A stretch of DNA of 36,458 nt, taken from NCBI GenBank assembly GCA_009837355.1, contig VXTR01000033.1, positions 1 through 36,458 of the forward strand, given 5' to 3'. This document shows, one piece after another, positions 27,020 through 34,730 of this stretch. A program made the position numbers and the translations under genes. The stretch's first letter is position 1, and every line of letters begins with the position of its first letter. The notes beneath the pieces were generated by a model. The model was given only the letters and a program-made list of their open reading frames with translations. It was not told the origin of the DNA and ran no database searches. This DNA comes from Chloroflexota bacterium. GTDB lineage: Bacteria; Chloroflexota; Dehalococcoidia; Lucifugimonadales; UBA3495.

Positions 27020-30000
27020 TCACCGCCAGTCGGCCCGACCTTGGAGGTATTCCAGGTTCAGCGCCAGCGGCCGGGCATCTTGCACCGCCACGTTCAGCGT
27101 GTCGTCGCGCCGGGACACCTGGCCTTCCACCACGATGATGGAGCGCCGCAGCGCGCTCTTGAGCCGCTCCCACTGGGCCGGCCAGACGGCCAGGGGTATC
27201 AGCCCATACTCGTCCTCCAGGGTGAGGAACACCGCAGCCGCCAAAGGTCGTTGTCGGCGCACCACCCGTCCCGCCACCCGCACCACGTCACCGTCGCGGC
27301 GGCCCAGCAGACTGTCGCTGGTCAGCACATCGGCTCCCAGTTGAGGCCGCAGCAGCTCCATCACGTGGCCGTCGGGGCAGAGGCCCAGCATGGCGTACTC
27401 GTCCAGCATCCGGCGGGCGCGGGACGTCCTGGCCAAAGCCGCCGGCGGCTTGGCGGCGGGCAACGCCAACGCCAACTGGCCGCGCCGCACGCCGGACACG
27501 TAGCCGGCACCCACCTGCCAGAGGACCCGACGCCGGTCGGCGCAGCCGGACAGCCCGTCCATGGCGCCAGCCCGGGCCAGGTTCTCCAACGCCTCTCGCG
27601 GCAATCCCGACCGGGCCAGCAGGTCCGATAAATCGGCAAATGGGCCGGCGTCCCTGGCCCGCAGCAGCGTCTCGCCCAGGCGGTGGTCCACGCCCTTGAC
27701 GAAGGTCAGCCCCAGGCGCAGGGTGTCGTCGCCCTCGGCGGTGCAGAGCAGCTCAGACCGGTTCACGTCGGGATGGGCCACGCGCAGCCCCAGCCGGCGG
27801 GCGTCCTGCTTGAGAGTGTCCAGGTCCCAGAAACCCATGGGCTGCTCGTTGAACAGGGCCACGAAGAACTCCAGCGGGTGATACCGGCGCAGCCAGCCCA
27901 TCTGGTAGGCCGTGAAGGCGAAGGCCAGGGCGTGGCCCTCGGGAAACATGTAGTGGGGGTTGAATTTGCCGAAAATGGTTTCGGCTACGGACTGGGTCAC
28001 GCCCTGTTCCTCAGCTCCGGCGATGAACCGTTCACGGTATTGGGCCACCAGAGCTTCCCCTTTGCGGCGTGCGAAGGCCCGGCGCATCCGGTCGGCTTCG
28101 GCGGCGGTGAAGCCGCCCACGTCCATGCCCAGCTGCACCACCTGGTCCTGGAACATGATGACGCCCAGGGAACGCTCCAATGCGTGTTGCTCCAACGGGT
28201 GGTCATATTCCCACGCCATGCCCTCCCGCCGGCGCAGGAACTCCGCCACGCCGTCGTTGGCGCCCACGCCGGGCCGCACCGCCGCCACCTCCAGGGCCAG
28301 GTCGTAGATGTCCCTTGGCTTCATCCTGACAATGGTCTGCATCTGGGCCGCGGACTCCACCTGGAAGACGCCCACGGTGTCGCCCCGACCCAGGTCGGCG
28401 AATACCTCCGGGTCCCGGTAGTCGATGCGGCTCAGGTCCGGCTCCTGGCCGGTGCGTTTCCGCACCAGCCGCACCGCCTGCTGCATCTGGGACAGTGCGC
28501 CCAACGCCAGCAGGTCGATCTTGAGCACGCCGGCGTCGTCCACGCTGTCCTTGTCCCAGTGGGCCACGTAGCGGCCGTCGATGGCCGAGGGCTGCACCGG
28601 CATCAGGTCGGTGAGGGGAGTGGACGACACCAGCATGCCGCCGGGGTGCTGGGCCAGCCCCTTGGGAAAGCCGGCCAGTTGCTGGGACAAGGCCAGCAGG
28701 TCCCGCCACCCCGGCCGGTCGCTGCGGGCCAGCAGGGTGGGTGAGGAGGACAGATCGGCGACGGAATCGGTTTCCAGCCCGCGCGCCATCGCCGCCACCT
28801 CGTCGGCAGGCAGGCCCAGCGCCTTGCCCAGGTTCCGCACGATGCCCCGGGCCTTGTAGGTGGGCATCATGCCGGCCAACGCGGCGTGGTCCCAACCCCA
28901 CTCCTCGATGACGCGCAGGATGAGCCGTTCCCGGATGTCGCGGGGAAAGTCCAGGTCGATGTCGGGCAGCACGGCGGTTTCCGAGGACAGGAAGCGGTCC
29001 AGCGTCAGGCCGTACTCCACCGGGTCCACGTGGGACAGGCCGATGAGGTAGCCCACCAGCATGGACACCGAGGAACCCCGGCCCCGGCCCGGCGGCAGCC
29101 ATTCCAGGGGCGTCTCCTGGTGGCCGTGGCCCAGCTCCAGCATGCACTCCCGGGCCAGTTCCACGATGCGGTGATAGACCAGGAAGAAGCCGGCTAAGCC
29201 GTGGCGGCCAATCAGGTCGAACTCCTCATCCAGGCGTTCCCGCACCCGGCGGTCGATTTGGCCGTAGCGCCGGGCCGCCGATTCCTCGCACAGTCGCCGC
29301 AGCCAGGAGTGGGCGTCGTGGCCCGGCGGCACGGGACAGTCTGGGTAGGCGTAGCGTCCCGCCAGGTACTGGGGCAGGCTGAAGTCCGTGCACCTCTCTC
29401 CGATGGCGCGGGTGCTGGCGAGGGCGTCGGGGTAGCGACGCAACAGGGCCGCCATTTCCGGCGGGGCTTTCAGCCAGTACTGGCCGTTCACCTTGAGCTG
29501 CTCCCTGACGTCGGAAAGGGAGCGGTTCAGTCGGACGGCGGTCAGCGCGTCGTGCAGGCGGGCCCGCTCCCGGTCGTGATACCAGACCTCGTTGGTGGCG
29601 ACGGTCGCCACCCTGCAGCGCTGCGCCAGTTCATGCAGCCGCTTGTTGCGCGACGTGTCGCCGTGGACCAGGTGCTGCTGTAACTCCAGGAATACTTGGG
29701 AACCCCCGAACCAGCACCGGTAACGCTCGACCAATGCCTGCGCCGGCGCCCACTCGCCATCCTGGACCAGCCGCGCCAGTACGCCGTCCGGTGCGCCTAT
29801 CAGTGCTATCAGCCCAGAGGCATGAGTTTCCAGGAAACGCGCGTCCAGGGACGGCTCGGTGCGGCCGGCCGTCACGTGGGCCAGGGACACCAGCCGGCAC
29901 AGGTTGGCGTAGCCCTCGCCGGTTTCGGCGATGAAGGAAACCATGCCCTCGCCCTCCGGTTCATGTACCGTCAGGTCCACGCCCACGATGGGCTGCACGC

Positions 30001-30184
30001 CGGCCGCCAGTGCCTGGCGGCTGAACTCCAGCGCCCCGCACAGGTTTGAATAGTCGGTCAGCCCCAGGGCCGGGTACCCCAGCCCGGCGGCCCGCTCCAC
30101 CAGGTCGGCGGTGGAGGAAGCGCCGGCGCCGAAGGAATACCACGAGTGGGTGCGCAGCTCCACGTAGTCTTTGGATAGGCTCAA
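27020..30184 (-). CDS. dnaE2: Error-prone DNA polymerase III alpha subunit, DnaE2/ImuC
   Basis: 1,054 residues, the usual DnaE2 length. N-terminal PHP domain (residues about 5-210) begins ELRTHSWYSFGAGAS and has LTDYSN where an active PHP domain has TDH, so its metal site looks degenerate. The polymerase core contains PDIDLDFPRD around 405-412 with the catalytic Asp pair, preceded by GRGSSVSMLVGYLIG, and the third carboxylate region near GVFQVES. Helix-hairpin-helix and a C-terminal OB-fold (VAGRVVRRQR...FLTLEDEYG) follow. It begins at a TTG 1 nt after the imuB stop codon, with AGGGG just upstream, implying coupled translation. DnaE2 with ImuB carries out mutagenic lesion bypass after DNA damage in many bacteria. 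Confidence 0.95.
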   Translation of the reverse strand: MSLSKDYVELRTHSWYSFGAGASSTADLVERAAGLGYPALGLTDYSNLCGALEFSRQALAAGVQPIVGVDLTVHEPEGEGMVSFIAETGEGYANLCRLVSLAHVTAGRTEPSLDARFLETHASGLIALIGAPDGVLARLVQDGEWAPAQALVERYRCWFGGSQVFLELQQHLVHGDTSRNKRLHELAQRCRVATVATNEVWYHDRERARLHDALTAVRLNRSLSDVREQLKVNGQYWLKAPPEMAALLRRYPDALASTRAIGERCTDFSLPQYLAGRYAYPDCPVPPGHDAHSWLRRLCEESAARRYGQIDRRVRERLDEEFDLIGRHGLAGFFLVYHRIVELARECMLELGHGHQETPLEWLPPGRGRGSSVSMLVGYLIGLSHVDPVEYGLTLDRFLSSETAVLPDIDLDFPRDIRERLILRVIEEWGWDHAALAGMMPTYKARGIVRNLGKALGLPADEVAAMARGLETDSVADLSSSPTLLARSDRPGWRDLLALSQQLAGFPKGLAQHPGGMLVSSTPLTDLMPVQPSAIDGRYVAHWDKDSVDDAGVLKIDLLALGALSQMQQAVRLVRKRTGQEPDLSRIDYRDPEVFADLGRGDTVGVFQVESAAQMQTIVRMKPRDIYDLALEVAAVRPGVGANDGVAEFLRRREGMAWEYDHPLEQHALERSLGVIMFQDQVVQLGMDVGGFTAAEADRMRRAFARRKGEALVAQYRERFIAGAEEQGVTQSVAETIFGKFNPHYMFPEGHALAFAFTAYQMGWLRRYHPLEFFVALFNEQPMGFWDLDTLKQDARRLGLRVAHPDVNRSELLCTAEGDDTLRLGLTFVKGVDHRLGETLLRARDAGPFADLSDLLARSGLPREALENLARAGAMDGLSGCADRRRVLWQVGAGYVSGVRRGQLALALPAAKPPAALARTSRARRMLDEYAMLGLCPDGHVMELLRPQLGADVLTSDSLLGRRDGDVVRVAGRVVRRQRPLAAAVFLTLEDEYGLIPLAVWPAQWERLKSALRRSIIVVEGQVSRRDDTLNVAVQDARPLALNLEYLQGRADWR

Positions 30185-30185
30185 G

Positions 30186-31613
30186 TCAGTACCCCTGCCG
30201 GTACCATTGGCCGGAATCCAGGTCTCGGTACACGGTCAGCAGCCCGCCGTCGGCCAGGGCCAGGCGCCAGTAGCGGCGGTTCACCGGCTCCGGCGTCCAC
30301 CACTCGGTTGCCACCTCCCACAGGTCGACCACCTGCTCCACCGGTCGCCATCGTCCGTTGCTGGTCCTCACCCGACGTGGCACGCCCCGGGCCGCGTCAA
30401 CGGATGCCCGGGCCGGCAGGCTGAGCGGCGTCAGGGACGCGCCCAGCGCCCAGCGTCGCTCCGGCAGGGCCGACCCCGGCGCCATGGCCGCCGGGCGTGC
30501 CACGCCGGCCACCGCTCCGACATCGGCAACGCGTTCCCGTTGCCAGATACCGGCCTGGCGTCCCGCTTCTGGGGTGAGGTCGCCGACGGTCAGCGCCAGG
30601 TCCAGCAGGGCCGCCTCAGGCCAGCGGCTGCTTCCGACGGCATCCCGCGCTCCCAGACCGGCCAGGAGCGCGCGGGCCAGGGCGTCCGCCGACCCGGCCG
30701 GCTGGCGCAGCCCGCGTTCAAATCGCCAGATGCCGCCGGAGAGGAGTTCCCCCTGGAGGGCGCCTTCGCCCACGCAGCGGGCCCGCAGGGACGGCGAGCG
30801 GCACAGGCGCTGCGTCAGCGACCTGATGCCGGCCTCGATGGCCGGAACAGTGTCTACCGGAAAGGGAAACTCCAGCCGCTCGGTGAGCCGTTCCGGCAAG
30901 GGCGTGGGAACCACGGGTTCCGGGTCAATGCACCGGGCCAGTCGCCAAGCTCTGTTCCCATCGATTCCCATGAACTCCGCCAGCGATGACGGGGCGAGTT
31001 TTGCCACGTCGCCCAGCGTCCTTATGCCGAAGCCTTCCAGCCGGCTGACTCCGTCGCCGTCCAGGGGCAGCCAGGATACGGGAAGCGGCGCCAGCCACCG
31101 GCCTGCGTCGGCGGGCACCCGCTGCCACATTCCCGCCTCGACCCGGGCTGCCGCGCAATAAGCTGGGAACTTGCCCGGGCCGATGCCCAGGCGGGGACGC
31201 AGCCACTCTTCGCTGGCTGACAGCAGCGCTTGGGCCAGCCCGGCCAACCCGCCGTAGATGGGTGCCATGCCCGTCAGGTCCAGGTAGAACAGCCCCCACC
31301 CGGCCGCCTCCACTGCGGGAACCACGTCCCACAGCGCCGCCAGCAGAGCGTCGTTCACTTCGGACAAATAGCGGCCGTCAACCGGGATGGTAACGGCGTC
31401 CCTACAACGTGAGAGGGCTTCGGCAACCGTCTGGCCGGTCGCCACGCCGGTCGCCTCGGCGGAAGCGTCCAGCGCCCGTGGGTGGGTGGCGTCGCCGTTG
31501 GCAACGATCAACGGCCGGCCGACCAGTTCCGGGTGACGTTGCAGTTCCGCTTTGACCGGCAGGTGGGTGACCAGTAGGCAACCGGTCAGGCTGCCATCAA
31601 TCAATGCATTCAT
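30186..31613 (-). CDS. imuB: ImuB-like inactive Y-family polymerase (mutasome adaptor)
   Basis: 475 residues from the ATG at 31613; upstream in-frame starts at 31664 (ATG) and 31667 (TTG) are possible, and none has a strong ribosome-binding site. The Y-family fold is visible: palm motif VEAAGWGLFYLDLTG aligns with the VExxSIDEAYLDVTG of active polymerases, but the catalytic Asp-Glu is replaced by Gly107-Leu108. The first motif, normally hxDxDxF, reads LLVTHLP. HhH motifs (LEGFGIRTLGDVAKL, then FMGIDGNRAWRLARCID) and a little-finger-like region follow. Loss of catalytic residues is the hallmark of ImuB, which links DnaE2 to the sliding clamp. The gene is immediately upstream of dnaE2 and divergent from a SRAP gene. 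No imuA is present in the window. Confidence 0.9.
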   Translation of the reverse strand: MNALIDGSLTGCLLVTHLPVKAELQRHPELVGRPLIVANGDATHPRALDASAEATGVATGQTVAEALSRCRDAVTIPVDGRYLSEVNDALLAALWDVVPAVEAAGWGLFYLDLTGMAPIYGGLAGLAQALLSASEEWLRPRLGIGPGKFPAYCAAARVEAGMWQRVPADAGRWLAPLPVSWLPLDGDGVSRLEGFGIRTLGDVAKLAPSSLAEFMGIDGNRAWRLARCIDPEPVVPTPLPERLTERLEFPFPVDTVPAIEAGIRSLTQRLCRSPSLRARCVGEGALQGELLSGGIWRFERGLRQPAGSADALARALLAGLGARDAVGSSRWPEAALLDLALTVGDLTPEAGRQAGIWQRERVADVGAVAGVARPAAMAPGSALPERRWALGASLTPLSLPARASVDAARGVPRRVRTSNGRWRPVEQVVDLWEVATEWWTPEPVNRRYWRLALADGGLLTVYRDLDSGQWYRQGY

Positions 31614-31749
31614 GACGACTATGCTATTAGCACGTCTGTGCGATTCGCAATGTTTTACTGTCATCAAATCGTAATGTTCGTCATGTTACAATTCCGACGC
31701 TATACGCTGCGGGACAGTGTTCGAAATGCTCAGGCTTCAAGGTGGTTTC
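31614..31749. promoter_or_regulatory. Divergent promoter region, imuB-dnaE2 versus SRAP
   Basis: This 136-bp, AT-richer region separates two divergent damage-response units. It contains TCGCAATGTT...TGTCAT (31645-31664) and TCGTAATGTTCGTCAT (31669-31684) as imperfect direct repeats, with a third ATGTT at 31684-31688. No classic LexA operator (CTGTN8ACAG or CGAACNNNNGTTCG) was found. The SRAP gene has AAGGTGG just before its ATG. Confidence 0.5.
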
Positions 31750-32430
31750 ATGTGCGGAAGAATCAGTTTGTTCGCCGAGCTGGGCGACCTGGCTTCCCAG
31801 TTCCGGTTTGACCCCGGCCTGATCGAGGATGTCTACCAACCTTCTTGGAACGTCGCCCCCACCGCCTCGGTTCTGGCAATAACAGCCGAGGATGGACGTA
31901 GAACCGGCGCCGTCATGCGCTGGGGATTTACGTTCACTGGTCGGCGCAGCGGCAGCGGATCATCAGGCCCCTTGTTCAATGCCAGAAGCGAAACTCTGAC
32001 GGAGCGTCCGGCCTTCGGGGTGGCTTTCGCCCGCCGCCGCTGCCTGGTGCCGGTCAACGGCTTCTACGAATGGCGTGACGAAAGCGGCGTCAGGACGCCC
32101 TGGTGGATTCACCGCGGCGACGGGTACCCCTTCGCTCTCGCCGGTATCTACAATAGTCGGAACCACGAGGCAGCGGCATGTGTCATCACCTGCGCGCCCA
32201 ACTCGCTGCTGGAACCCATCCACAACCGGATGCCGGTGATGCTTGACGCTGAGCGCTGGGACGATTGGCTGGGCCCGGAGACCGACGCCGCCACGCTCCA
32301 CGACCTGCTGCAACCCCGGGAATGGCCCGACCACACCGCCCGGCTCGTGTCCCAGCAAGTGAACCGGGCCGGGGCCGACGGGCCGCAACTGGTCGAGCCG
32401 GTGGACCATGCCAGTCCCCGGATGCTCTAG
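31750..32430 (+). CDS. SRAP/HMCES-family abasic-site processing protein, copy 2
   Basis: 226 residues. Start at the ATG of 31750, since Cys2 must follow the initiator Met (MCGRISLF); AAGGTGG lies 5 nt upstream. Family motifs SWNVAPT, LFNARSET, NGFYEWR and EPIHNRMPV provide the active-site Asn, Glu and His. It is highly similar to the SRAP at 9661-10335, with the same C-terminal DGPQL. SRAP proteins form a thiazolidine crosslink with abasic sites in single-stranded DNA and protect them from cleavage. Its position opposite imuB-dnaE2, sharing one promoter region, suggests co-induction with translesion synthesis; that is an inference from layout. Confidence 0.95.
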   Translation: MCGRISLFAELGDLASQFRFDPGLIEDVYQPSWNVAPTASVLAITAEDGRRTGAVMRWGFTFTGRRSGSGSSGPLFNARSETLTERPAFGVAFARRRCLVPVNGFYEWRDESGVRTPWWIHRGDGYPFALAGIYNSRNHEAAACVITCAPNSLLEPIHNRMPVMLDAERWDDWLGPETDAATLHDLLQPREWPDHTARLVSQQVNRAGADGPQLVEPVDHASPRML

Positions 32431-32596
32431 CCGGCGACGCGGCTGCCCACGCTGTGCAGTGAAGCATTGTACCGATGCCTTGACCTGGTGTTCCAGTAGG
32501 TCGTGAACTCCGCCCTTACTGGGCGTGGTTGCCCGAGGCGCCGGCGCCACTGGAATACCCTGGCGGTGGTCGGCAACGGCTACTCAGAGGCCGCCC

Positions 32597-33511
32597 TTAC
32601 GCGCCTGACGAAGGTGGTCGCTGCAACAGGGCTGAACAATTCCGCCTGTCCACCAGGTGGTTGACGAACACCCGGCCGTGGCCGTCGTAGCCAGTGACGT
32701 AGGCGTACTCCACCTGGGCGCCCCAAGGCACTCGCCCCCCGACGCGCATGGTGCCGTCACCGACCTTGCTGCCGCTACCTGGCCCGCCGGCGCCGCGAAT
32801 GACCATACCCTTGCGCTCACCCTTCTTCCAGGCCAGCACTTTCACCTCAGCCGGCATCACCCGTTCCTGGGGCGACGGCGCGAACAGCACGTCGTGCAGC
32901 CGCTGGAGCACGTCCCCCGACGGGGTGCGCTGGCCGGACATCACGCCGGAGAGGTAGCCCTTGCTGATGCTGACCCGGCGGGCCACTTCGTTCTGGCTGA
33001 TGCCGTGGGCGTCCATACGGTCCCACAAGGCTTGCGGGTCCACCACGGCCCGGGCCGCGGGTTTGACCTTCATGGGAACGCCCAGGACGGCCTCCACCTT
33101 GGCCTGGACCGCCGGGCTCATCTGGTTGCGGCCCCTAGAAACCCTCGACATGTAGTCGGAGGACACCCCCACGCGCTGGGCCAGTTGGTTGATGCTCAGG
33201 CCCAGCTCCCGGGCCCGCTCCCGGACGTAGCTGCTCTCGCTGCGGATGACGTCGGTGCGGCGGTAGACGACGCCCTGGCCGGGCACGTATCCCAGCGCGG
33301 CCCTGACCTTCTCCTGCATGGCCGGGGTCCAGGGTCTTTTCCCGGTGGAGAACTCGGAGAGGTAGCCGTTGGAGACGCCCATCTTATCCGCCAGTTGCTT
33401 CATGGTGAGACCGCGCTTGCGGGCGGCGATGCGGAGTTCGCTCTCGGGTTTGCCGTTGGCGGTAGCGGTTGCGTTGTCGATGTTGGCGGCGTTGATAGTG
33501 GCGGTGGACAT
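32597..33511 (-). CDS. DNA-binding protein with three tandem XRE helix-turn-helix domains
   Basis: 304 residues from the ATG at 33511 (GGAGG 7 nt upstream). Three HTH domains of about 50 residues follow one another: 24-74 (LTMKQLADKMGVSNGYLSEF), 94-144 (LSINQLAQRVGVSSDYMSRV) and 159-210 (ISQNEVARRVSISKGYLSGV). Domains 1 and 2 end in matching helices (MQEKVRAALGY, VQAKVEAVLGV). Domain 3 is closer to the two small HTH proteins at 5.8 and 8.2 kb. The last 85 residues (AEVKVLAWKKGERKGMVIRG, VEYAYVTGYDGHGRVFVNHL) form an unrecognised beta-rich domain. Three different half-sites or a long composite operator could be bound. Most XRE regulators have a single HTH. It is convergent with the SRAP gene. 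Confidence 0.85.
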   Translation of the reverse strand: MSTATINAANIDNATATANGKPESELRIAARKRGLTMKQLADKMGVSNGYLSEFSTGKRPWTPAMQEKVRAALGYVPGQGVVYRRTDVIRSESSYVRERARELGLSINQLAQRVGVSSDYMSRVSRGRNQMSPAVQAKVEAVLGVPMKVKPAARAVVDPQALWDRMDAHGISQNEVARRVSISKGYLSGVMSGQRTPSGDVLQRLHDVLFAPSPQERVMPAEVKVLAWKKGERKGMVIRGAGGPGSGSKVGDGTMRVGGRVPWGAQVEYAYVTGYDGHGRVFVNHLVDRRNCSALLQRPPSSGA

Positions 33512-34036
33512 GTTGAAGCCTCCGTGAAATGCAAAACCGGGGCCGGCCCCGTGGTTAGGGCCGACCCCGTTTGGCGTTGGGAATGGGTTGTGGGCAGCGT
33601 CAGTGGCGGGTCACGCCGTTGTGATGGCATGACCCGCGAAGTTCAGGTTGCGGACATGGGTTGCCTCCTGGAGTTGTCTTGGTGTTGGGAGTTGCGGCAG
33701 CCGCCGGTTCCTGGCGACAGCGCCGGACGGCGTGATGCCGCGCGCGGTGGGAATACGCCTGGCGTTGCGTTGTCGCCGGCGTTGACCGGCGCATAGCCCG
33801 GCGCGGGCGAGTTGGAAACCCCGCGCGCGCCGAGCGGACAGTTGTCGCCCCCGGACTGGCCATAGCCAGGCGCGGGGGCAAGAGAATGGGGGAGGGGAAG
33901 CAAAAGCGCGGTTCCGCCCGGGCTGGCGCCGCAGGGGGCATGGGCAGCCGGGGAACAGCGGAAGGGCGCGTGGCCGTCCCGCGCGATGGGTCGAGCACGG
34001 GGACGGCCAACGAGGGAGGGGTGAAGCCAAGCGCGA
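33512..34036. other. GC-rich non-coding stretch with an imperfect direct repeat
   Basis: Several minus-strand frames are open here, which is expected for very GC-rich DNA and is not evidence of genes. A 36-39-bp imperfect repeat occurs at 33769-33807 and 33841-33876 (GTTGTCGCC ... ATAGCC ... GGCGCGGG). A GC-rich self-complementary stretch (GGGGCCGGCCCCG) lies near 33540 in what would be the leader of the triple-HTH gene. Confidence 0.45.
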
Positions 34037-34252
34037 ATGCGGCGCGTTTCAGTGCGAGCGCCGGAGCTGGCTAACGCCGTGAGTGGGGGAAAGAAGAGCT
34101 ACGCGTTTGGCAAATGTGACGTCAATGGCGACGGCGTAGCGGAGAGACGCCCGGCCAGCCGTCGTGGGCGAACCGGAGCCTTAGAGATCTACGGCGGCCT
34201 GTGCCTGGGGCAGCGGCTACGCCGCAGACGTGAGGAAGCGACCGGATGGTGA
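34037..34252 (+). CDS. Small hypothetical basic protein
   Basis: 71 residues, Arg/Gly-rich, with no recognised domain. A GTG at 34085 is an alternative start. Its TGA overlaps the ATG of the next frame (ATGGTGA, 34246-34252), an arrangement typical of translational coupling, and this overlap is the main support. High GC makes open frames common here, so it may be spurious. Confidence 0.25.
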   Translation: MRRVSVRAPELANAVSGGKKSYAFGKCDVNGDGVAERRPASRRGRTGALEIYGGLCLGQRLRRRREEATGW

Positions 34253-34698
34253 TATGGCCGCTCCAGCCGCAGCGTGAGGGATGGGCGCAACGTCTAGTGC
34301 GCTGGGCGAGTCAAACCGCAGGGTTCGGGGCCTGGGCTGCCGTGTCGGTTCCGGTTTTCACCTCCGGGGCGATGCTGGCGAAGCTGACGACGGGCGCCAG
34401 CGTGGTGTGGTATCTCGCATCGACGTGGACGCCGGAGGAGCAGGGCTCGACCCCGGTTCCGCATCACGCCGCGGGCGGGCGCTTATCCCCTGGTGGCCTG
34501 TCGCCGGGAGAGCAGGGCTCGATCCTTGGCGAACAAACCGGGTCGGGGATGGACCCTCCAGTTTTCTGGGCTGGAAACACTGGAAAAAGCCGGACAACGC
34601 ATTCAATTATTCACAAACCCATGAGCCAACGGAACCCCCAAACCCGCCCTTTTGCACCTGGCTGCCCAAGGTGTTCGCAACGGAGCCTCTCAAACTGA
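34246..34698 (+). CDS. Small hypothetical protein with hydrophobic segments
   Basis: 150 residues from an ATG with GAGGAAG 7 nt upstream. Residues about 22-60 hold two hydrophobic stretches (FGAWAAVSVPVFTSGAMLA, then TTGASVVWYLAS) that could be membrane helices. From about residue 68 the coding runs through the 46-bp dispersed repeat and becomes Pro/Gly-rich, suggesting that the original 3' end was lost when the repeat arrived. No family recognised. Confidence 0.3.
   Translation: MVIWPLQPQREGWAQRLVRWASQTAGFGAWAAVSVPVFTSGAMLAKLTTGASVVWYLASTWTPEEQGSTPVPHHAAGGRLSPGGLSPGEQGSILGEQTGSGMDPPVFWAGNTGKSRTTHSIIHKPMSQRNPQTRPFAPGCPRCSQRSLSN
34448..34493. repeat. 46-bp dispersed repeat, copy 2 (pair with 26902-26947)
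   Basis: It matches 26902-26947 at 41 of 46 positions by hand alignment. It is preceded by GAGCAGGGCTCGA, which recurs locally at 34509 (GAGCAGGGCTCGATCC), so the copy lies between short direct repeats. Confidence 0.6.
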
Positions 34699-34730
34699 AT
34701 GGCCGTTCCGGTGGAATCCCCGCCGGCGCC

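Noticed and set aside
26855-27631. Plus-strand open frame overlapping the 3' end of dnaE2
   Set aside because: Most of it is antisense to dnaE2 and it begins in repeat DNA.
27683-28744. Long open frame antisense to dnaE2
   Set aside because: The sense strand encodes continuous polymerase motifs. The antisense product is His/Gln/Gly-rich without domains.
33600-34030. Overlapping minus-strand open frames, all Pro/Arg/Ala-rich
   Set aside because: Several frames are open at once and none has a family signal, so the cause is base composition. A minus-strand ribosome-binding site near 33660 leads only to a five-codon frame.
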